Part shown: one piece after another, positions 9,544 through 19,886 of the stretch
Position numbering within the stretch: position 1 is the first letter of the stretch
Layout: the number at the start of each line of letters is the position of its first letter
NCBI GenBank assembly: GCA_002716125.1
Contig: PAZH01000003.1
Location: 68,382-132,381, forward strand
From: Rhodospirillaceae bacterium
Lineage (GTDB): Bacteria; Pseudomonadota; Alphaproteobacteria; UBA8366
DNA length: 64,000 nucleotides
Direction of reading: 5' to 3'
The notes under the pieces: generated by a model
What the model saw: the letters and a program-made list of their open reading frames with translations, nothing else
The model's database searches: none
What the model was told of the DNA's origin: nothing
Translations under genes and position numbers: made by a program

Positions 9544-10170
9544 CTATTCCTTCGGTCTTTCAAGCCTCATTGACGGCTCCGTCGTCGATCCAACTTCCGT
9601 CGACGGAGGCGCAATTCTAACGGTCGGCAATCGAACATCGAGCCGTCTCGTAATTTCATCAGTGATCATCGTCGATTGATTCGCATAGAGCACAATTCCC
9701 TGCCCGCGGGCAGCGTTTAGAATAATATCTATACCAAAATCGCTTGCTATCTCTCGAATAACTTTCGCCATTTCAATCTCAACCCGACGGACGCCCTCTA
9801 TATACATCTGATCGAGTTGCTGCTTTCTTTTCTGCACGAGCGCCTGAAGTTCTTCCGTTCTCATCTGGAAAAATCGACGGCGTTCAATCAATTGCGCGCT
9901 CTGCTCGGATTCTTGGAGTTTTCGCAACTCTTGTCGCTCGCCCTCGAGTTCCGATTGCAACTTTGCGATTTCATTTTGAAAGGTCTGATGCTGGGCGTTT
10001 ACTTGCTTGCGTACTGCCTTACCCGCCAACGAATTTTGCGTGATATATTGAAAGTCGACCACGGCGATCACCGGTGGTTTCTTCGCCTCAGGCGTCTTCG
10101 CTTCAGCGCCTGTAATTTGCCCAAGAATCGTGACGAGCACCGCCATCACGAAACACGGGTTATACCGCAT
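9544..10170 (-). CDS. skp: Skp/OmpH family periplasmic chaperone
   Basis: Skp proteins hold unfolded outer-membrane proteins in the periplasm on their way to BamA. The 208-residue product begins with a signal peptide (basic MRYNP, then a hydrophobic stretch, likely cut near AEA at about 22-24). A long charged coiled-coil (about 55-120, rich in K, Q, E) and the C-terminal strand with GIDIILNAARGQGIVLYA are typical. I start at 10170, because longer in-frame starts add residues without a signal sequence. It follows bamA after 4 bases. Confidence 0.88.
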   Translation of the reverse strand: MRYNPCFVMAVLVTILGQITGAEAKTPEAKKPPVIAVVDFQYITQNSLAGKAVRKQVNAQHQTFQNEIAKLQSELEGERQELRKLQESEQSAQLIERRRFFQMRTEELQALVQKRKQQLDQMYIEGVRRVEIEMAKVIREIASDFGIDIILNAARGQGIVLYANQSTMITDEITRRLDVRLPTVRIAPPSTEVGSTTEPSMRLERPKE

Positions 10171-10174
10171 GGTT

Positions 10175-12553
10175 TTAGAACCGAGTGCCGAAATTAAAGC
10201 GGACGAGCTCTTCCTTGTCGAAGCTTTCTTTAACAATCGGGAACGCAACGTCGACACGAATTGGCCCGAAGGGAGAACGCCATTTAATGCCAAGTCCTGT
10301 TGATATCCGCGGCGCGGTCTCATCGAGTAATTGGGCCCCATCGGCGACAGGGTTCAACAACGTACCAATATCGGTAAATAAGGCAGCGGAGACACCGAGT
10401 TCCTCTGGAAGACCAATCGGAAAATGCAGCTCCGCTGTTCCTGTTAGGAGTGTACGTCCGCCCAGGGAGTCGTCGGTCGCCGAATCTCTGGGTCCGACGC
10501 CGGAAACCTCAAAGCCCCGTAAGTTATCGCCGCCCAGGAAAAATAGATCGTTGATCTTAATATCTTCACCAAAATCTTGGATATGACCAATTTCACCGCC
10601 AAAATTTAACACCCAGTTGGACGCAATCTGATAGTGATAGGTCGAACTCAAACGAGCTCTAAAATATTTCGAGTTTCCGCCAAGACCTGCAATATCCGTC
10701 GAAGCGCGGATCAAGAACCCATCGGTCGGCGACAATTTGCTATTTCGCATATCCAAGACGAGGTCTTGGCCAATCAAAGAAGTAATTGATTCGCCGTCTT
10801 GGGCCCGGATGAACGCAGCTGCATCATTGGACACTTCCGTGATTTCATCGCGTCGGACAAGATATCTTAGCGTTTGGCTCCACTGTTCATTGATTTCATA
10901 CCCGAACCGGACGCCAACACCTAAACGCTTACTTGTAAATGAGCTTTCGTCGGAATTGTCCCGTTCCGTCTTGAATAAATCGATACCTGCCGAGAGATTC
11001 TTATCAAGGAAGTACGGTTCGGTGAATCCGAAATCGAAGTTTTGAGTACGTTGTGATAACGTAAACTTTGCTCGAACGTCCTGGCCGCGACCCAAGAAGT
11101 TGCGCTCGGTAATACCGGCATCGACCAATCCACCTTCAGTCGACGAAAATCCAAGTCCAAAACTGATTTCACCTGTCGACTGCTCCTCCAAGTCGACCTG
11201 AATAATCGTTTTGTCACTCGTCGTCCCCGGACGATTGCTGACATCCACTTTGCCGAAATAGCCTAAATTCTGAATTCGCTGCCGCGACCGGCGCAATTTG
11301 GCTGCGTTGAAGGCGTCTCCCTCGATCAATCTGAATTCTCGTCGAATAACCGAGTCCAGCGTTCTGACATTGCCGTTAATGTCGATCCTTTCGACGAAAA
11401 CTTTGGGGCCTTCCTGTAACTTAAAAGTAACGCCGATGCTCTTGTTTTCGCGATTTCGATCAACAACGGGACGCGCTTCGACAAATGCGAACCCGCGTTC
11501 CCCCGCAAAGTTCGTAAGCGCCAAAACGATGTCGTCTACCTTTGAAGCGCTATACCAAGCGTCGGGTTCGATCTCGATTAACGGCTTAAGCGCTTCCGAT
11601 TTAATCTCTTTGATGCGTGAGGTCGCTTCGATCTGACCAAACTTGTATCGCTCGCCTTCTTCAATCGTGAAAGTTACGAAGAAATTGTCTTGATCTGCAG
11701 TCAGTTCTGCGACCGCAGAAATCACGCGGAAATCGGCAAACCCATTCTCAAGATAAAAGCGTCGCAACAATTCGCGGTCGAACGTCAGACGATCGGGGTC
11801 ATACGTATCGGCGCCCGAGAAAATGCGATACCAACGCTCTTCCTTCGTTTGAATGACATTACGCAGTGCGTCATCCGTAAAAAATCGGTTGCCGACAAAA
11901 GCGATCCGACTAACGAGCGTTTCCTTGCCCTCATCGATTTCAAAGACGAGATCCACCCGATTTTGCGGCAGTTGAATAACTTTTGGTTCGATCTTCGCCG
12001 AGAAATGCCCGCTTCTTCGATAAAGTGCGAGCAACCGCTTTACATCTACCTGTACCCTCTTCCGGGTAAATACAATTCGCGGTCGCAGCTGCACTTCCGG
12101 CGCCAGGGACTCGTCTTCAATTTCCGTATTACCTTCAAAGGCAATACGATTAATGATCGGATTCTCGACAACCTGAACAACGATTGCTGTTCCTTGTCGA
12201 CGAATTGTGACGTCGGCAAATAGCCCCGTCGCAAAAAGCGTTTTAAGTGATTCGTTTACCTTGCGGCTGCTAAAGGGTTCATCTTGCTTCAGCGCCATGT
12301 AAGAACGCACAGTATCGGGCTCGATACGCTGCGTACCTTCGACCAGAATATCGCTAACCTTCGCCGCGCTCGGATTGGCACGAGGTCCGGAAAGTCGAGG
12401 TGTGGGTAAGGGCGCCGTTCCGGCACGCGGTGTCGGCGGAACGATAATCGGGGAACTCGCCTGTTGCGCGCTCACCTCGCCGCTCACGCTGATCACTGTA
12501 AGTACGATGCCAGCTAAAACGAGTTGTTTAACGAAACGCAACCAGTCCCCCAA
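10175..12553 (-). CDS. bamA: BamA, outer-membrane protein assembly factor
   Basis: This is the central Omp85 component that folds and inserts beta-barrel proteins into the outer membrane. The 792 residues comprise a signal peptide (1-~29, ending VSAQQ), a proline-rich linker, five POTRA domains (roughly 60-440) and a 16-stranded barrel to the C-terminus, which ends in the aromatic RFNFGTRF strand expected of an outer-membrane protein. The barrel-interior loop motif VRGF/Y appears as NLRGFE. It lies between rseP (gap 48) and skp (gap 4). Confidence 0.95.
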   Translation of the reverse strand: MGDWLRFVKQLVLAGIVLTVISVSGEVSAQQASSPIIVPPTPRAGTAPLPTPRLSGPRANPSAAKVSDILVEGTQRIEPDTVRSYMALKQDEPFSSRKVNESLKTLFATGLFADVTIRRQGTAIVVQVVENPIINRIAFEGNTEIEDESLAPEVQLRPRIVFTRKRVQVDVKRLLALYRRSGHFSAKIEPKVIQLPQNRVDLVFEIDEGKETLVSRIAFVGNRFFTDDALRNVIQTKEERWYRIFSGADTYDPDRLTFDRELLRRFYLENGFADFRVISAVAELTADQDNFFVTFTIEEGERYKFGQIEATSRIKEIKSEALKPLIEIEPDAWYSASKVDDIVLALTNFAGERGFAFVEARPVVDRNRENKSIGVTFKLQEGPKVFVERIDINGNVRTLDSVIRREFRLIEGDAFNAAKLRRSRQRIQNLGYFGKVDVSNRPGTTSDKTIIQVDLEEQSTGEISFGLGFSSTEGGLVDAGITERNFLGRGQDVRAKFTLSQRTQNFDFGFTEPYFLDKNLSAGIDLFKTERDNSDESSFTSKRLGVGVRFGYEINEQWSQTLRYLVRRDEITEVSNDAAAFIRAQDGESITSLIGQDLVLDMRNSKLSPTDGFLIRASTDIAGLGGNSKYFRARLSSTYHYQIASNWVLNFGGEIGHIQDFGEDIKINDLFFLGGDNLRGFEVSGVGPRDSATDDSLGGRTLLTGTAELHFPIGLPEELGVSAALFTDIGTLLNPVADGAQLLDETAPRISTGLGIKWRSPFGPIRVDVAFPIVKESFDKEELVRFNFGTRF

Positions 12554-12601
12554 ATCAATCTAATATCGCGAACATCCGCAATATTTGTAAATCCCTATGA
12601 A

Positions 12602-13702
12602 TTAAGGATGAATCAGATCATTTATTGTGACGAATACCATAAGTGAAATAACCAGTGCCAGCCCAATTCTCAAGCCAATTTCCTGCGCCCGTTCTCCGAG
12701 CGGACGTCCCGTCACCGCTTCAAAGGCATAAAACATCAAATGTCCGCCATCCAACATCGGAACCGGAAAGAGATTCAGAAGTCCTAGATTGATGGATAGA
12801 AGAGCGATCAACCAAACAAGACTATCGATCCCCATCAACGCAAATTCGTGAGAAATCTTAGCAATTTTGATGGGTCCGCCCAATTCTTTGACATCGCGAT
12901 CACCCGCGATCATCTGTCCTAAAGCTTTTAGAGTGCCTACCGTCAGGCGGCCCGTTTCCACAACAGATCGCCACAATGCGGTAAACGGATCGTGTTGCAC
13001 CTGGTCTCGACCAATACTTTGGACGCCCAATAAACCGAAACGGTGAATATTTCCCGACCTATCTTTCCGTTCGCCAATCTTGGGAACCGCCGTAAGGTCC
13101 ATTTCGACGCCGCCGCGGTCGACGATGATCTTCATCGGTTGCCCTAAATTCAGGACGACGACTTGTTGAACATCCTCGAACCGCTCTATTTGACGGCCGT
13201 CGACTTCAAGAAAAATATCGCCCGGCAGAAGGCCCGCCTCCGCGGCAGCACTGTCAGGCACGACTTTGCCGATTTGCGGAGATGTAAAGGGTTGGCCGAC
13301 GAAAACGAATAAAAAGGCAAATAAAACAATCGATAAGATGAAATTCGCTGCAGGCCCTGCAAAAACAATCGCAGACCTTTGCGAGACCGATTTGAGATGA
13401 AAAGCAACGTCGCGTTCGCTTGCGCTTAATTCCTCACCGCCTTCGACGGATCCGGGCGTCGTGTTCTCGCCGAACATTTTGACATAACCCCCGAGCGGGA
13501 TCGCGCTAAACTTCCAACGCGTACCGGCGCGATCAGTGTAGCCAAAAATCTCCGGCCCAAATCCAACAGAGAAAACTTCGACACGAACGCGGTTCCATCG
13601 CGCTACGGCATAATGACCAAGTTCGTGAAAGAACACCAAAACGGTCAAGACCGCCAAAAATACCAGGATGATGTAGGAGTTCGTTAAGATAAAATCGATC
13701 AC
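12602..13702 (-). CDS. rseP: RseP, site-2 intramembrane zinc protease
   Basis: This M50 family protease of the inner membrane cleaves transmembrane segments, including anti-sigma factors in envelope stress, and remnant signal peptides. The 366 residues have the zinc motif HELGH at 26-30 in the first membrane helix, a PDZ domain (about 120-200) and the second metal/active-site motif NLFPVPMLDGGH near the C-terminus. The family often has about 360-450 residues with one or two PDZ domains; this is a one-PDZ version. It lies between dxr and bamA, the widespread proteobacterial order. Confidence 0.94.
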   Translation of the reverse strand: MIDFILTNSYIILVFLAVLTVLVFFHELGHYAVARWNRVRVEVFSVGFGPEIFGYTDRAGTRWKFSAIPLGGYVKMFGENTTPGSVEGGEELSASERDVAFHLKSVSQRSAIVFAGPAANFILSIVLFAFLFVFVGQPFTSPQIGKVVPDSAAAEAGLLPGDIFLEVDGRQIERFEDVQQVVVLNLGQPMKIIVDRGGVEMDLTAVPKIGERKDRSGNIHRFGLLGVQSIGRDQVQHDPFTALWRSVVETGRLTVGTLKALGQMIAGDRDVKELGGPIKIAKISHEFALMGIDSLVWLIALLSINLGLLNLFPVPMLDGGHLMFYAFEAVTGRPLGERAQEIGLRIGLALVISLMVFVTINDLIHP

Positions 13703-13728
13703 TTCAACAATCCGTTCGGGCTCGCTGC

Positions 13729-14934
13729 TTAAGACGCGCGTTTCTCAGTTTCAACGGACGCAACATTCCGAGCCGCCGTATCGAGGTGAAAGACATCGTC
13801 GATTGACGATAATTGATCGAAATTAACCCTGCCCATGGTTTCTTCGACAATTGCGGCAATCTCCAGAAAACCGATGCGTTCTGCCAAAAACGCTGCAACG
13901 GCGACTTCGTTTGCCGCATTCAAGACAGTCGCAGCGGAACCTCCTGTACGTAGTGCTTCTCGCGCAAGACGCAATGCCGGAAATCTCGTTTCGTCCGGCG
14001 GCTCGAACTGCAAAGTCGCAATAGCGCCTAGATCCAGTCTTTCACTCGGCGTTTCAATTCGCGCTGGCCACGCCAAGGTATAGGCAATCGGCGTGCGCAT
14101 ATCCGGCGTGCCCAACTGTGCAAGAACCGACCCATCTACATACGAAACCATGCTGTGAATGACAGATTGGGGATGTACCAAGACGTCGATACGACTATCG
14201 GACATGCCAAAAATATGGTGCGCCTCGATGACTTCTAGCCCTTTGTTCATCATCGTCGCTGAATCGACCGAAATCTTAGCGCCCATGTCCCAATTTGGAT
14301 GCGCGACCGCCTGTGAAGGAGTCACGGAACGCATATCTTCGTGCTGCCAGTCTCTAAAGGGGCCCCCGGACGCCGTTAGAATCAGCTTTTCTATGGCCTC
14401 TACACTTTCAAAATCAAAGACTTGATAAATCGCGTTGTGTTCAGAATCGACCGGCAATAACGTCGAATTGCATCGCGCGACTTCCCGCATGAACAGATCA
14501 CCGGCGCACACGAGGCATTCCTTATTCGCCAAGGCGACGACGGCGCCCCGCTGTACGGCCCGTAGCGTCGGTGCGAGACCGGCGGCGCCAACGATGGCGG
14601 CCATGACCCATTCTGCATTCAGACTTGCCGCTTCTTCGATCGCTGCCGGTCCTGCAGCGACTTCGATGCCCGTGTCCGAAAGTTTCGCTTTCAACGCGCC
14701 GTAACAGCTCCTATCGCCAATTGCGACAAATTGCGGCCTCAGCAAACGCGCCTGCTCCGACAACAGTTCAACGTTCGAATTCGCGGTCAACGCGACAACG
14801 CGGTATTCCGAGGCATTGCGCTGTAATAAATCGATCGTTTGGCAACCGACCGATCCGGTGGAGCCGAGTATCGTTACAGACTTCGGTACTGTCGCCGGAA
14901 CAGCGACAGTCCGTTCTTCCGTGGTCACGGCCAA
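13729..14934 (-). CDS. dxr: Dxr, 1-deoxy-D-xylulose 5-phosphate reductoisomerase
   Basis: This is the NADPH-dependent second step of the methylerythritol phosphate route to isoprenoids. The 401 residues carry the nucleotide-binding TILGSTGSVGCQT, the metal/substrate motif PVDSEHNAIYQV and the SASGGPF loop. The start is a TTG at 14934, preceded by seven consecutive G with 7-base spacing; an in-frame GTG at 14928 overlaps the cdsA stop as GTGA and is the alternative. Its product feeds UppS two genes upstream. Confidence 0.94.
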   Translation of the reverse strand: MAVTTEERTVAVPATVPKSVTILGSTGSVGCQTIDLLQRNASEYRVVALTANSNVELLSEQARLLRPQFVAIGDRSCYGALKAKLSDTGIEVAAGPAAIEEAASLNAEWVMAAIVGAAGLAPTLRAVQRGAVVALANKECLVCAGDLFMREVARCNSTLLPVDSEHNAIYQVFDFESVEAIEKLILTASGGPFRDWQHEDMRSVTPSQAVAHPNWDMGAKISVDSATMMNKGLEVIEAHHIFGMSDSRIDVLVHPQSVIHSMVSYVDGSVLAQLGTPDMRTPIAYTLAWPARIETPSERLDLGAIATLQFEPPDETRFPALRLAREALRTGGSAATVLNAANEVAVAAFLAERIGFLEIAAIVEETMGRVNFDQLSSIDDVFHLDTAARNVASVETEKRAS

Positions 14935-15761
14935 ACGACGGCCCCCCCTTTATGCATTATGGCAATTAGCGCTATGGCAGGTGCTGCGGTCAAGTACCCA
15001 TCGACCCGATCAAGAATTCCCCCATGACCGGGTATCAGGTTACCACTATCTTTTACCCCTCTGCGGCGCTTTATCCACGACTCCATTAAATCACCCGACT
15101 GCGCCAGCGGCGCGATCAAGCAACTCACTGCAAAGGCTGCCGCGGCCTCGCGGCCAAATACGTCGAGTACCGCAATATCTTTGCCGCCAAGTGCCGGCGT
15201 AAAGAAGAATAAGAGACCGACTAACCCTGCAGCGATAGTCCCACCGATCAATCCCGCCCAAGTCTTATTCGGGCTGATCGCAGGCGCCAGCTTCGGCCCT
15301 CCAATGCTTCGCCCGGCGAAGTAAGCGCCGGTATCCGTTCCAGCAATGACCGCAATGAGATACACGACAGCAACAGTCCCGCCGAACGCCGGACTTCTCA
15401 AAAGAATCAGCGATAAGAGGGCTGCAAAAGAAAGAAGACTGAGCGCAAAAAAACCAATCCGGTCGTTGAAATCCGAAACACTGAACGAAACCAGCAAAGA
15501 CCAGATAATTGTGCCGAAGACCGCCGCAAAAAAAGCAGCGGGAAATCCGACAAGCATAGAAACCAACGGTATCGCCGCACCGATTAAGATCATCACCCCG
15601 GCGCGTGGCTTTGAGTGGATCGATGCCATCGAAGAGACTTCGTAGCCGATGACCCCGCCAATGAAGGCAAGAAGAAGCGCGTAGGCCCAACCGCCCAACC
15701 ACACGGCCGCCAATACAGGCGGAACGATCAATAATGCGGAAAGAACACGAAGTTTAAGCAA
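14925..15761 (-). CDS. cdsA: CdsA, phosphatidate cytidylyltransferase
   Basis: This integral membrane enzyme makes CDP-diacylglycerol, precursor of all membrane phospholipids. The 278 residues form about eight hydrophobic helices, and the C-terminal CDP-diacylglycerol synthase signature is present (SWIKRRRGVKDSGNLIPGHG followed by GILDRVD). The start appears to be TTG at 15761, eleven bases after the uppS stop, with no strong ribosome site, so translation may depend on coupling. The 3' end overlaps dxr by 10 bases. Confidence 0.92.
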   Translation of the reverse strand: MLKLRVLSALLIVPPVLAAVWLGGWAYALLLAFIGGVIGYEVSSMASIHSKPRAGVMILIGAAIPLVSMLVGFPAAFFAAVFGTIIWSLLVSFSVSDFNDRIGFFALSLLSFAALLSLILLRSPAFGGTVAVVYLIAVIAGTDTGAYFAGRSIGGPKLAPAISPNKTWAGLIGGTIAAGLVGLLFFFTPALGGKDIAVLDVFGREAAAAFAVSCLIAPLAQSGDLMESWIKRRRGVKDSGNLIPGHGGILDRVDGYLTAAPAIALIAIMHKGGAVVWP

Positions 15762-15772
15762 TGCTTTACGTG

Positions 15773-16513
15773 TTAAGAAGGATTTGCCGTCGCGCCGAAC
15801 CGTCTTTCGCGGGATTGAAATTCTGTAATGGCGTTTCTCAGTTCCGCTTCGCCAAAATCCGGCCAGAGCACGTCTAGAAAGACAAACTCGCTATAGGCGA
15901 TTTGCCACAATAAGAAATTGCTGATTCTTTTCTCACCGCTCGTTCGGATCAGCAGGTCAGGGTCCGGTATATCTAAAGTCAGTAAATGAGATTCGAATTT
16001 CTGCTCGTCAATCTCATCCGCCAAAAGCTCACCGGCCGCGACTTTCGTCGATAATTCACGTGCTGCGTTAACGATCTCTTGCCGGCTGCCATAACTCAAA
16101 GCGAGGACAAGATTTAGGCCTGTATTCTCCGATGTCGTCGATTCTGCGTGTTCAATCAGTTCGACGACACTGGGCGGCAACATGGTCCGATCGCCAATCA
16201 TACGAAAACGGACGTTGTTTCGATGCATTTCAGCAATCTCGGAGCGCAAATAGAGCCGCAATAGCAACATCAGGTCTTCGATCTCGCGCTCTGGACGTTT
16301 CCAGTTCTCAGACGAAAATCCAAAGAGGGTCAAATAGGAGATTCCAAGGTCGGATGCCACTTCAACCACGCGTCGCACGGCTTCTGCACCTCGGCGGTGC
16401 CCTTCCGCACGGGGCAAACTCCGCGACTTCGCCCATCGTCCATTGCCGTCCATAATGATGGCAATATGGCGCGGAACCGGTCCACCCCCCATTGTCGCTG
16501 GCACGGATACCAT
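15773..16513 (-). CDS. uppS: UppS, (2Z,6E)-farnesyl-diphosphate-specific undecaprenyl diphosphate synthase
   Basis: This cis-prenyltransferase makes the C55 carrier lipid for peptidoglycan and O-antigen. The family motif HIAIIMDGNGRWAK includes catalytic Asp22; FSSENWKRP and the C-terminal LIRTSGEKRISNFLLWQ motif with YSEFVF are also present. The 246 residues are normal. It follows frr after 2 bases and precedes cdsA. Confidence 0.95.
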   Translation of the reverse strand: MVSVPATMGGGPVPRHIAIIMDGNGRWAKSRSLPRAEGHRRGAEAVRRVVEVASDLGISYLTLFGFSSENWKRPEREIEDLMLLLRLYLRSEIAEMHRNNVRFRMIGDRTMLPPSVVELIEHAESTTSENTGLNLVLALSYGSRQEIVNAARELSTKVAAGELLADEIDEQKFESHLLTLDIPDPDLLIRTSGEKRISNFLLWQIAYSEFVFLDVLWPDFGEAELRNAITEFQSRERRFGATANPS

Positions 16514-16515
16514 CT

Positions 16516-17076
16516 TCAGACCTGCATGATTTCCGTTTCTTTTGTCTCCAACGCTTCATCGATCTTTGAGATGTGACCGTCAGTCAGCTTCTGAATATCG
16601 TCGGATTGACTCTTTTGTTCGTCTTGCGAAATTTCGCCGTCGCGTTCCATCTGTTTGAGCGTGTCCATGCCATCGCGACGGACATTCCGCACCGCGACTT
16701 TAGCTTGCTCGGCATAGCGACCGGCGACCTTCTTGAGCTCCATACGGCGTTCTTCACTCAAATCAGGAACCGGAATCCGAATGAGATTGCCTTCGGTCTG
16801 CGGATTTAGGCCCAACTCGGACTCCATGATCGCCTTTTCAACAGCCTTCACTAACCCCTGGTCCCAGACCTGAACCGTAAGCAGACGCGCCTCTGGTGCG
16901 CTGACGGTGCCGACTTGGTTCATTGGCATTTGCGAACCGTATGCTTCGACCATTACCGGATCGAGTAAGTTCGCGGACGCGCGTCCCGTTCTCAAACCGC
17001 TAAACTCACGGCTCAAGGAGTCCAGAGCCCCATCCATGCGTCTTTCAATATCATCGAGGTCGATCTCGGCCATCAT
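16516..17076 (-). CDS. frr: Frr, ribosome recycling factor
   Basis: With EF-G it splits post-termination ribosomes. The 186 residues fit the family (about 185) and show the three-helix-bundle sequence with [10 protein letters not shown] at the N-terminal side, [13 protein letters not shown] in the middle, and NVRRDGMD followed by a charged C-terminal helix. Two ATG codons are adjacent; I use the first, which abuts the pyrH stop. Confidence 0.95.
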   Translation of the reverse strand: MMAEIDLDDIERRMDGALDSLSREFSGLRTGRASANLLDPVMVEAYGSQMPMNQVGTVSAPEARLLTVQVWDQGLVKAVEKAIMESELGLNPQTEGNLIRIPVPDLSEERRMELKKVAGRYAEQAKVAVRNVRRDGMDTLKQMERDGEISQDEQKSQSDDIQKLTDGHISKIDEALETKETEIMQV

Positions 17077-17844
17077 TCACTCTCCATGGTCAATGACTGT
17101 AAATAGACCTTTCCCCTCCACTACGTCGGCAAAGGCACCCTTATCGTATATCGAGAATACGACAATGGGTATGTTGTTCTCTCGCGCCAATGAAATTGCC
17201 GAAGCATCCATGACCCGAAGGTCGCGCGATAGGACTTGATGATATGATAAGGTCTCGTATCGCTCCGCGTTCGGGTTCTCAACCGGATCTTCGGTATAAA
17301 CCCCGTCCACTTTCGTGGCCTTTAGCAACGCATCGCAACTCATCTCCGAAGCTCGAAGCGCCGCTGCTGTATCCGTCGTAAAGAAGGGATTGCCCGTGCC
17401 AGCGGCAAATATGACAACCCTGCCCCGCTCCATATGCCGAACGGCTCGCCTACGGATATAAGGCTCGCACACAGACTGCATCGGAATAGCGGAAAGGACC
17501 CGTGTATCTACGCCGTTACGTTCGAGCGCGTTTTGCATCGCCAACGCATTAATTACCGTGGCAAGCATACCCATATAGTCGGCAGAGGCGCGATCCATGC
17601 CTTTGGCAGCACCGGACACGCCGCGGAAGATGTTTCCACCGCCGATAACGAGGCAAATTTCAATATTCAGATCAGCGACCGTGCGGACTTCCGCCGCAAT
17701 ACGGTCCACGATCTCGGGGTCCAGGCCATATTCCTGGCTCCCCATCAACGCTTCGCCGGATAGTTTCAAAAGTACGCGACGCGACCGCGTGGCCGATTTA
17801 TCTCCCGCCTCGCCCTCTTCCACTTGCGTCTCCGAACTTGCCAT
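17077..17844 (-). CDS. pyrH: PyrH, UMP kinase
   Basis: This amino-acid-kinase-fold enzyme phosphorylates UMP to UDP, the committed step towards all pyrimidine nucleotides. The 255 residues have an extra ~20-residue charged N-terminus before the conserved [13 protein letters not shown], then [10 protein letters not shown] and the [12 protein letters not shown] segment. It is placed between tsf (2-base gap) and frr (adjacent), the usual bacterial order. Confidence 0.95.
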   Translation of the reverse strand: MASSETQVEEGEAGDKSATRSRRVLLKLSGEALMGSQEYGLDPEIVDRIAAEVRTVADLNIEICLVIGGGNIFRGVSGAAKGMDRASADYMGMLATVINALAMQNALERNGVDTRVLSAIPMQSVCEPYIRRRAVRHMERGRVVIFAAGTGNPFFTTDTAAALRASEMSCDALLKATKVDGVYTEDPVENPNAERYETLSYHQVLSRDLRVMDASAISLARENNIPIVVFSIYDKGAFADVVEGKGLFTVIDHGE

Positions 17845-17846
17845 TC

Positions 17847-18773
17847 TTAGGTATTCAGCGTTGCCGCAACCTCAGCTGCGAAGTCAGCTTCCGACTTCTC
17901 GATACCTTCGCCCAACTCGAAACGAACAAACCCAGTCAGTTTGACGGGTGCGCCGACATCATTGCTCGCGTTCTCAATTACTTTCGAGACTTTTAGGTCG
18001 GTATCGATCACAAAAGCCTGTTCCATCAGCACCACTTCTTCATAGTACTTTCGAAGCCTGCCTTCGACCATTTTTTCGATAATATTGTCGGGTTTACCGC
18101 TGGCCTTCGCCTGATCGACCAAAACGCTGCGCTCACGCTCAAGGGCTTCCGGCGCAATATCGTCGATCGAGAGCGACTCGGGACGTGCTGCCGCAACATG
18201 CATTGCGATCTGCTTTCCCAACGCTTCAAGTGCCGCCGCATCGCCGGACGACTCCAACGCGACCAGAACACCGATCTTGCCGAGCCCACCGGAGAGCGCG
18301 TTATGGACATATGACACAACGCAGCCTTCATCAACGGACAAGGTCTCGCCCCGGCGCATGCTCATATTCTCGCCGATCGTTGCGATATTATGGGTCAATT
18401 GTTCGCCGACCGTCCGCTCCGTACCCGGGAACGGCGCATTCGTCGCCTCTTCCATGCTGCATTCTTTCTCCAGCATGATGTTCGCGACGGCAGTTACAAA
18501 GTCTTGGAAATCTTGGTTGCGTGCGACGAAATCCGTTTCCGCATTGATTTCGACAACCGCGCCGGCCTTTCCGTTGGTTCCAACGCCGACCAAGCCCTCG
18601 GACGCAACCCGGCCGGATTTCTTCGCAGCGGCGGCCAAGCCGTTCTTCCGCAAGAAATCGACGGCTGCTTCAATATCACCGTCCGTCTCGACCAAAGCCT
18701 TCTTACAATCCATCATGCCCGCGCCGGTCTTATCGCGCAGCTCTTTCACTAAGCCTGCAGTAATCGCAGCCAT
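17847..18773 (-). CDS. tsf: Tsf, elongation factor Ts
   Basis: This is the nucleotide exchange factor for EF-Tu. The 308 residues start [20 protein letters not shown], continue MDCKKAL (the UBA-like N domain), and carry the TDFVARN signature at about 80. I start at 18773, which has an AGAGGA site; an ATG 13 codons earlier adds an atypical leader. A weak 5-bp GC hairpin lies at 18795-18810 in the 64-base gap after rpsB and may modulate read-through from rpsB to tsf. Confidence 0.95.
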   Translation of the reverse strand: MAAITAGLVKELRDKTGAGMMDCKKALVETDGDIEAAVDFLRKNGLAAAAKKSGRVASEGLVGVGTNGKAGAVVEINAETDFVARNQDFQDFVTAVANIMLEKECSMEEATNAPFPGTERTVGEQLTHNIATIGENMSMRRGETLSVDEGCVVSYVHNALSGGLGKIGVLVALESSGDAAALEALGKQIAMHVAAARPESLSIDDIAPEALERERSVLVDQAKASGKPDNIIEKMVEGRLRKYYEEVVLMEQAFVIDTDLKVSKVIENASNDVGAPVKLTGFVRFELGEGIEKSEADFAAEVAATLNT

Positions 18774-18837
18774 ATCACTATCCTCTTGAATGCGGCCGCT
18801 CAGATGCGGCACGCCGTTGTTACCTTACCAATAGCGA

Positions 18838-19722
18838 CTAAGCGCTTGTTGTTTCCGTCTCTTCGGCTGCTTCAGGTGCCGCTTCAGCGGTCTCTTCGGC
18901 CGCCGGTGCTTCCTCTGCAGCTTCTTCCGCTGCCGGTGCTTCCGCCTCTGCGGCATCTGCCGCTGCGTCAGCTTCCGGTACAGATTCAGCCGCCGGTTCA
19001 TCCAGTTCACCCACGTCGACGCCGCTCGCTACCATCTCAGCTTGCAGACCATCGAGGACTGAGCCGCTGATGAGTTCGCAGTACAGGCTGATTGCACGCA
19101 TTGCGTCGTCGTTGCCCGGAATCGGGTAAGTAACGCCCTCGGGGCTAGAGTTACTGTCGATTACAGCAATGACTGGCAAACCAAGCTTAGTGGCCTCTTG
19201 AACGGCGATATCCTCTTTGTTCGTATCAACGATAAAGAGAATATCGGGCAGACCACCCATTTCCTTGATGCCGCCCAGCGCCTGGTCCAATTTGGCGCGC
19301 TCGCGTTCGACACGAAGCAATTCGCGCTTCGTCAGCCCAATATCTTCTTGAGCCAATTGTTCTTCGACAACGCGGAGGCGTTTAATCGAGTTTGAAATCG
19401 TTTTCCAATTCGTCAGCATACCGCCAAGCCAGCGATGATTGACGTAGTACTGACCGCACCGCGAAGCAGATTCTGCGACAATCGTCGCCGCTTGCCGCTT
19501 CGTGCCAACAAACAGGACTCGACCGCCGCCCGCTGCGACATCTCGCACCGCTTCCATCGCCCGATAGAGCATCGGAACCGTTTGTTCCAAATCGATAATG
19601 TGTACGCCGTTTCGCTCACCGAAAATGAATTGCTCCATTTTCGGGTTCCAACGCCGCGTCGTATGTCCGAAATGCACACCAGCTTCTAGCAACTGGCGCA
19701 TCGTAAAGGATGGCACTGCCAT
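18838..19722 (-). CDS. rpsB: RpsB, 30S ribosomal protein S2, with acidic C-terminal extension
   Basis: This is a small-subunit ribosomal protein. The first ~230 residues are a normal S2 with [20 protein letters not shown] at the N-terminus and [17 protein letters not shown] near the C-terminal signature. The last ~60 residues (about 235-294) are almost only Ala, Glu, Pro and Thr and are probably disordered; such tails occur on S2 of several Alphaproteobacteria. The gene heads the long minus-strand run towards lpxB. Confidence 0.95.
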   Translation of the reverse strand: MAVPSFTMRQLLEAGVHFGHTTRRWNPKMEQFIFGERNGVHIIDLEQTVPMLYRAMEAVRDVAAGGGRVLFVGTKRQAATIVAESASRCGQYYVNHRWLGGMLTNWKTISNSIKRLRVVEEQLAQEDIGLTKRELLRVERERAKLDQALGGIKEMGGLPDILFIVDTNKEDIAVQEATKLGLPVIAVIDSNSSPEGVTYPIPGNDDAMRAISLYCELISGSVLDGLQAEMVASGVDVGELDEPAAESVPEADAAADAAEAEAPAAEEAAEEAPAAEETAEAAPEAAEETETTSA

Positions 19723-19836
19723 GTTCGTTTCCTTCTCCGGTTAATCCGCCATGAGCTTTGGTCGTTCCCGACACCGGAGCGAATTCACCTAATATATGAG
19801 GCGATCCGCGAGCCCATGTGTGATGTTCGTGCGCGG

Positions 19837-19865
19837 GGTATAAGCCGAGCTACGAATGAATGCAA
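19837..19865 (-). promoter_or_regulatory. rpsB-tsf promoter
   Basis: On the minus strand TTGCAT (plus positions 19860-19865) and TATACC (19837-19842) are separated by 17 bases. This leaves a leader of roughly 110 bases before the rpsB start at 19722, long enough for translational feedback by S2, although I do not recognise a specific leader motif. Confidence 0.6.
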
Positions 19866-19886
19866 GCGCTTCTATCAAGCCTGGCG

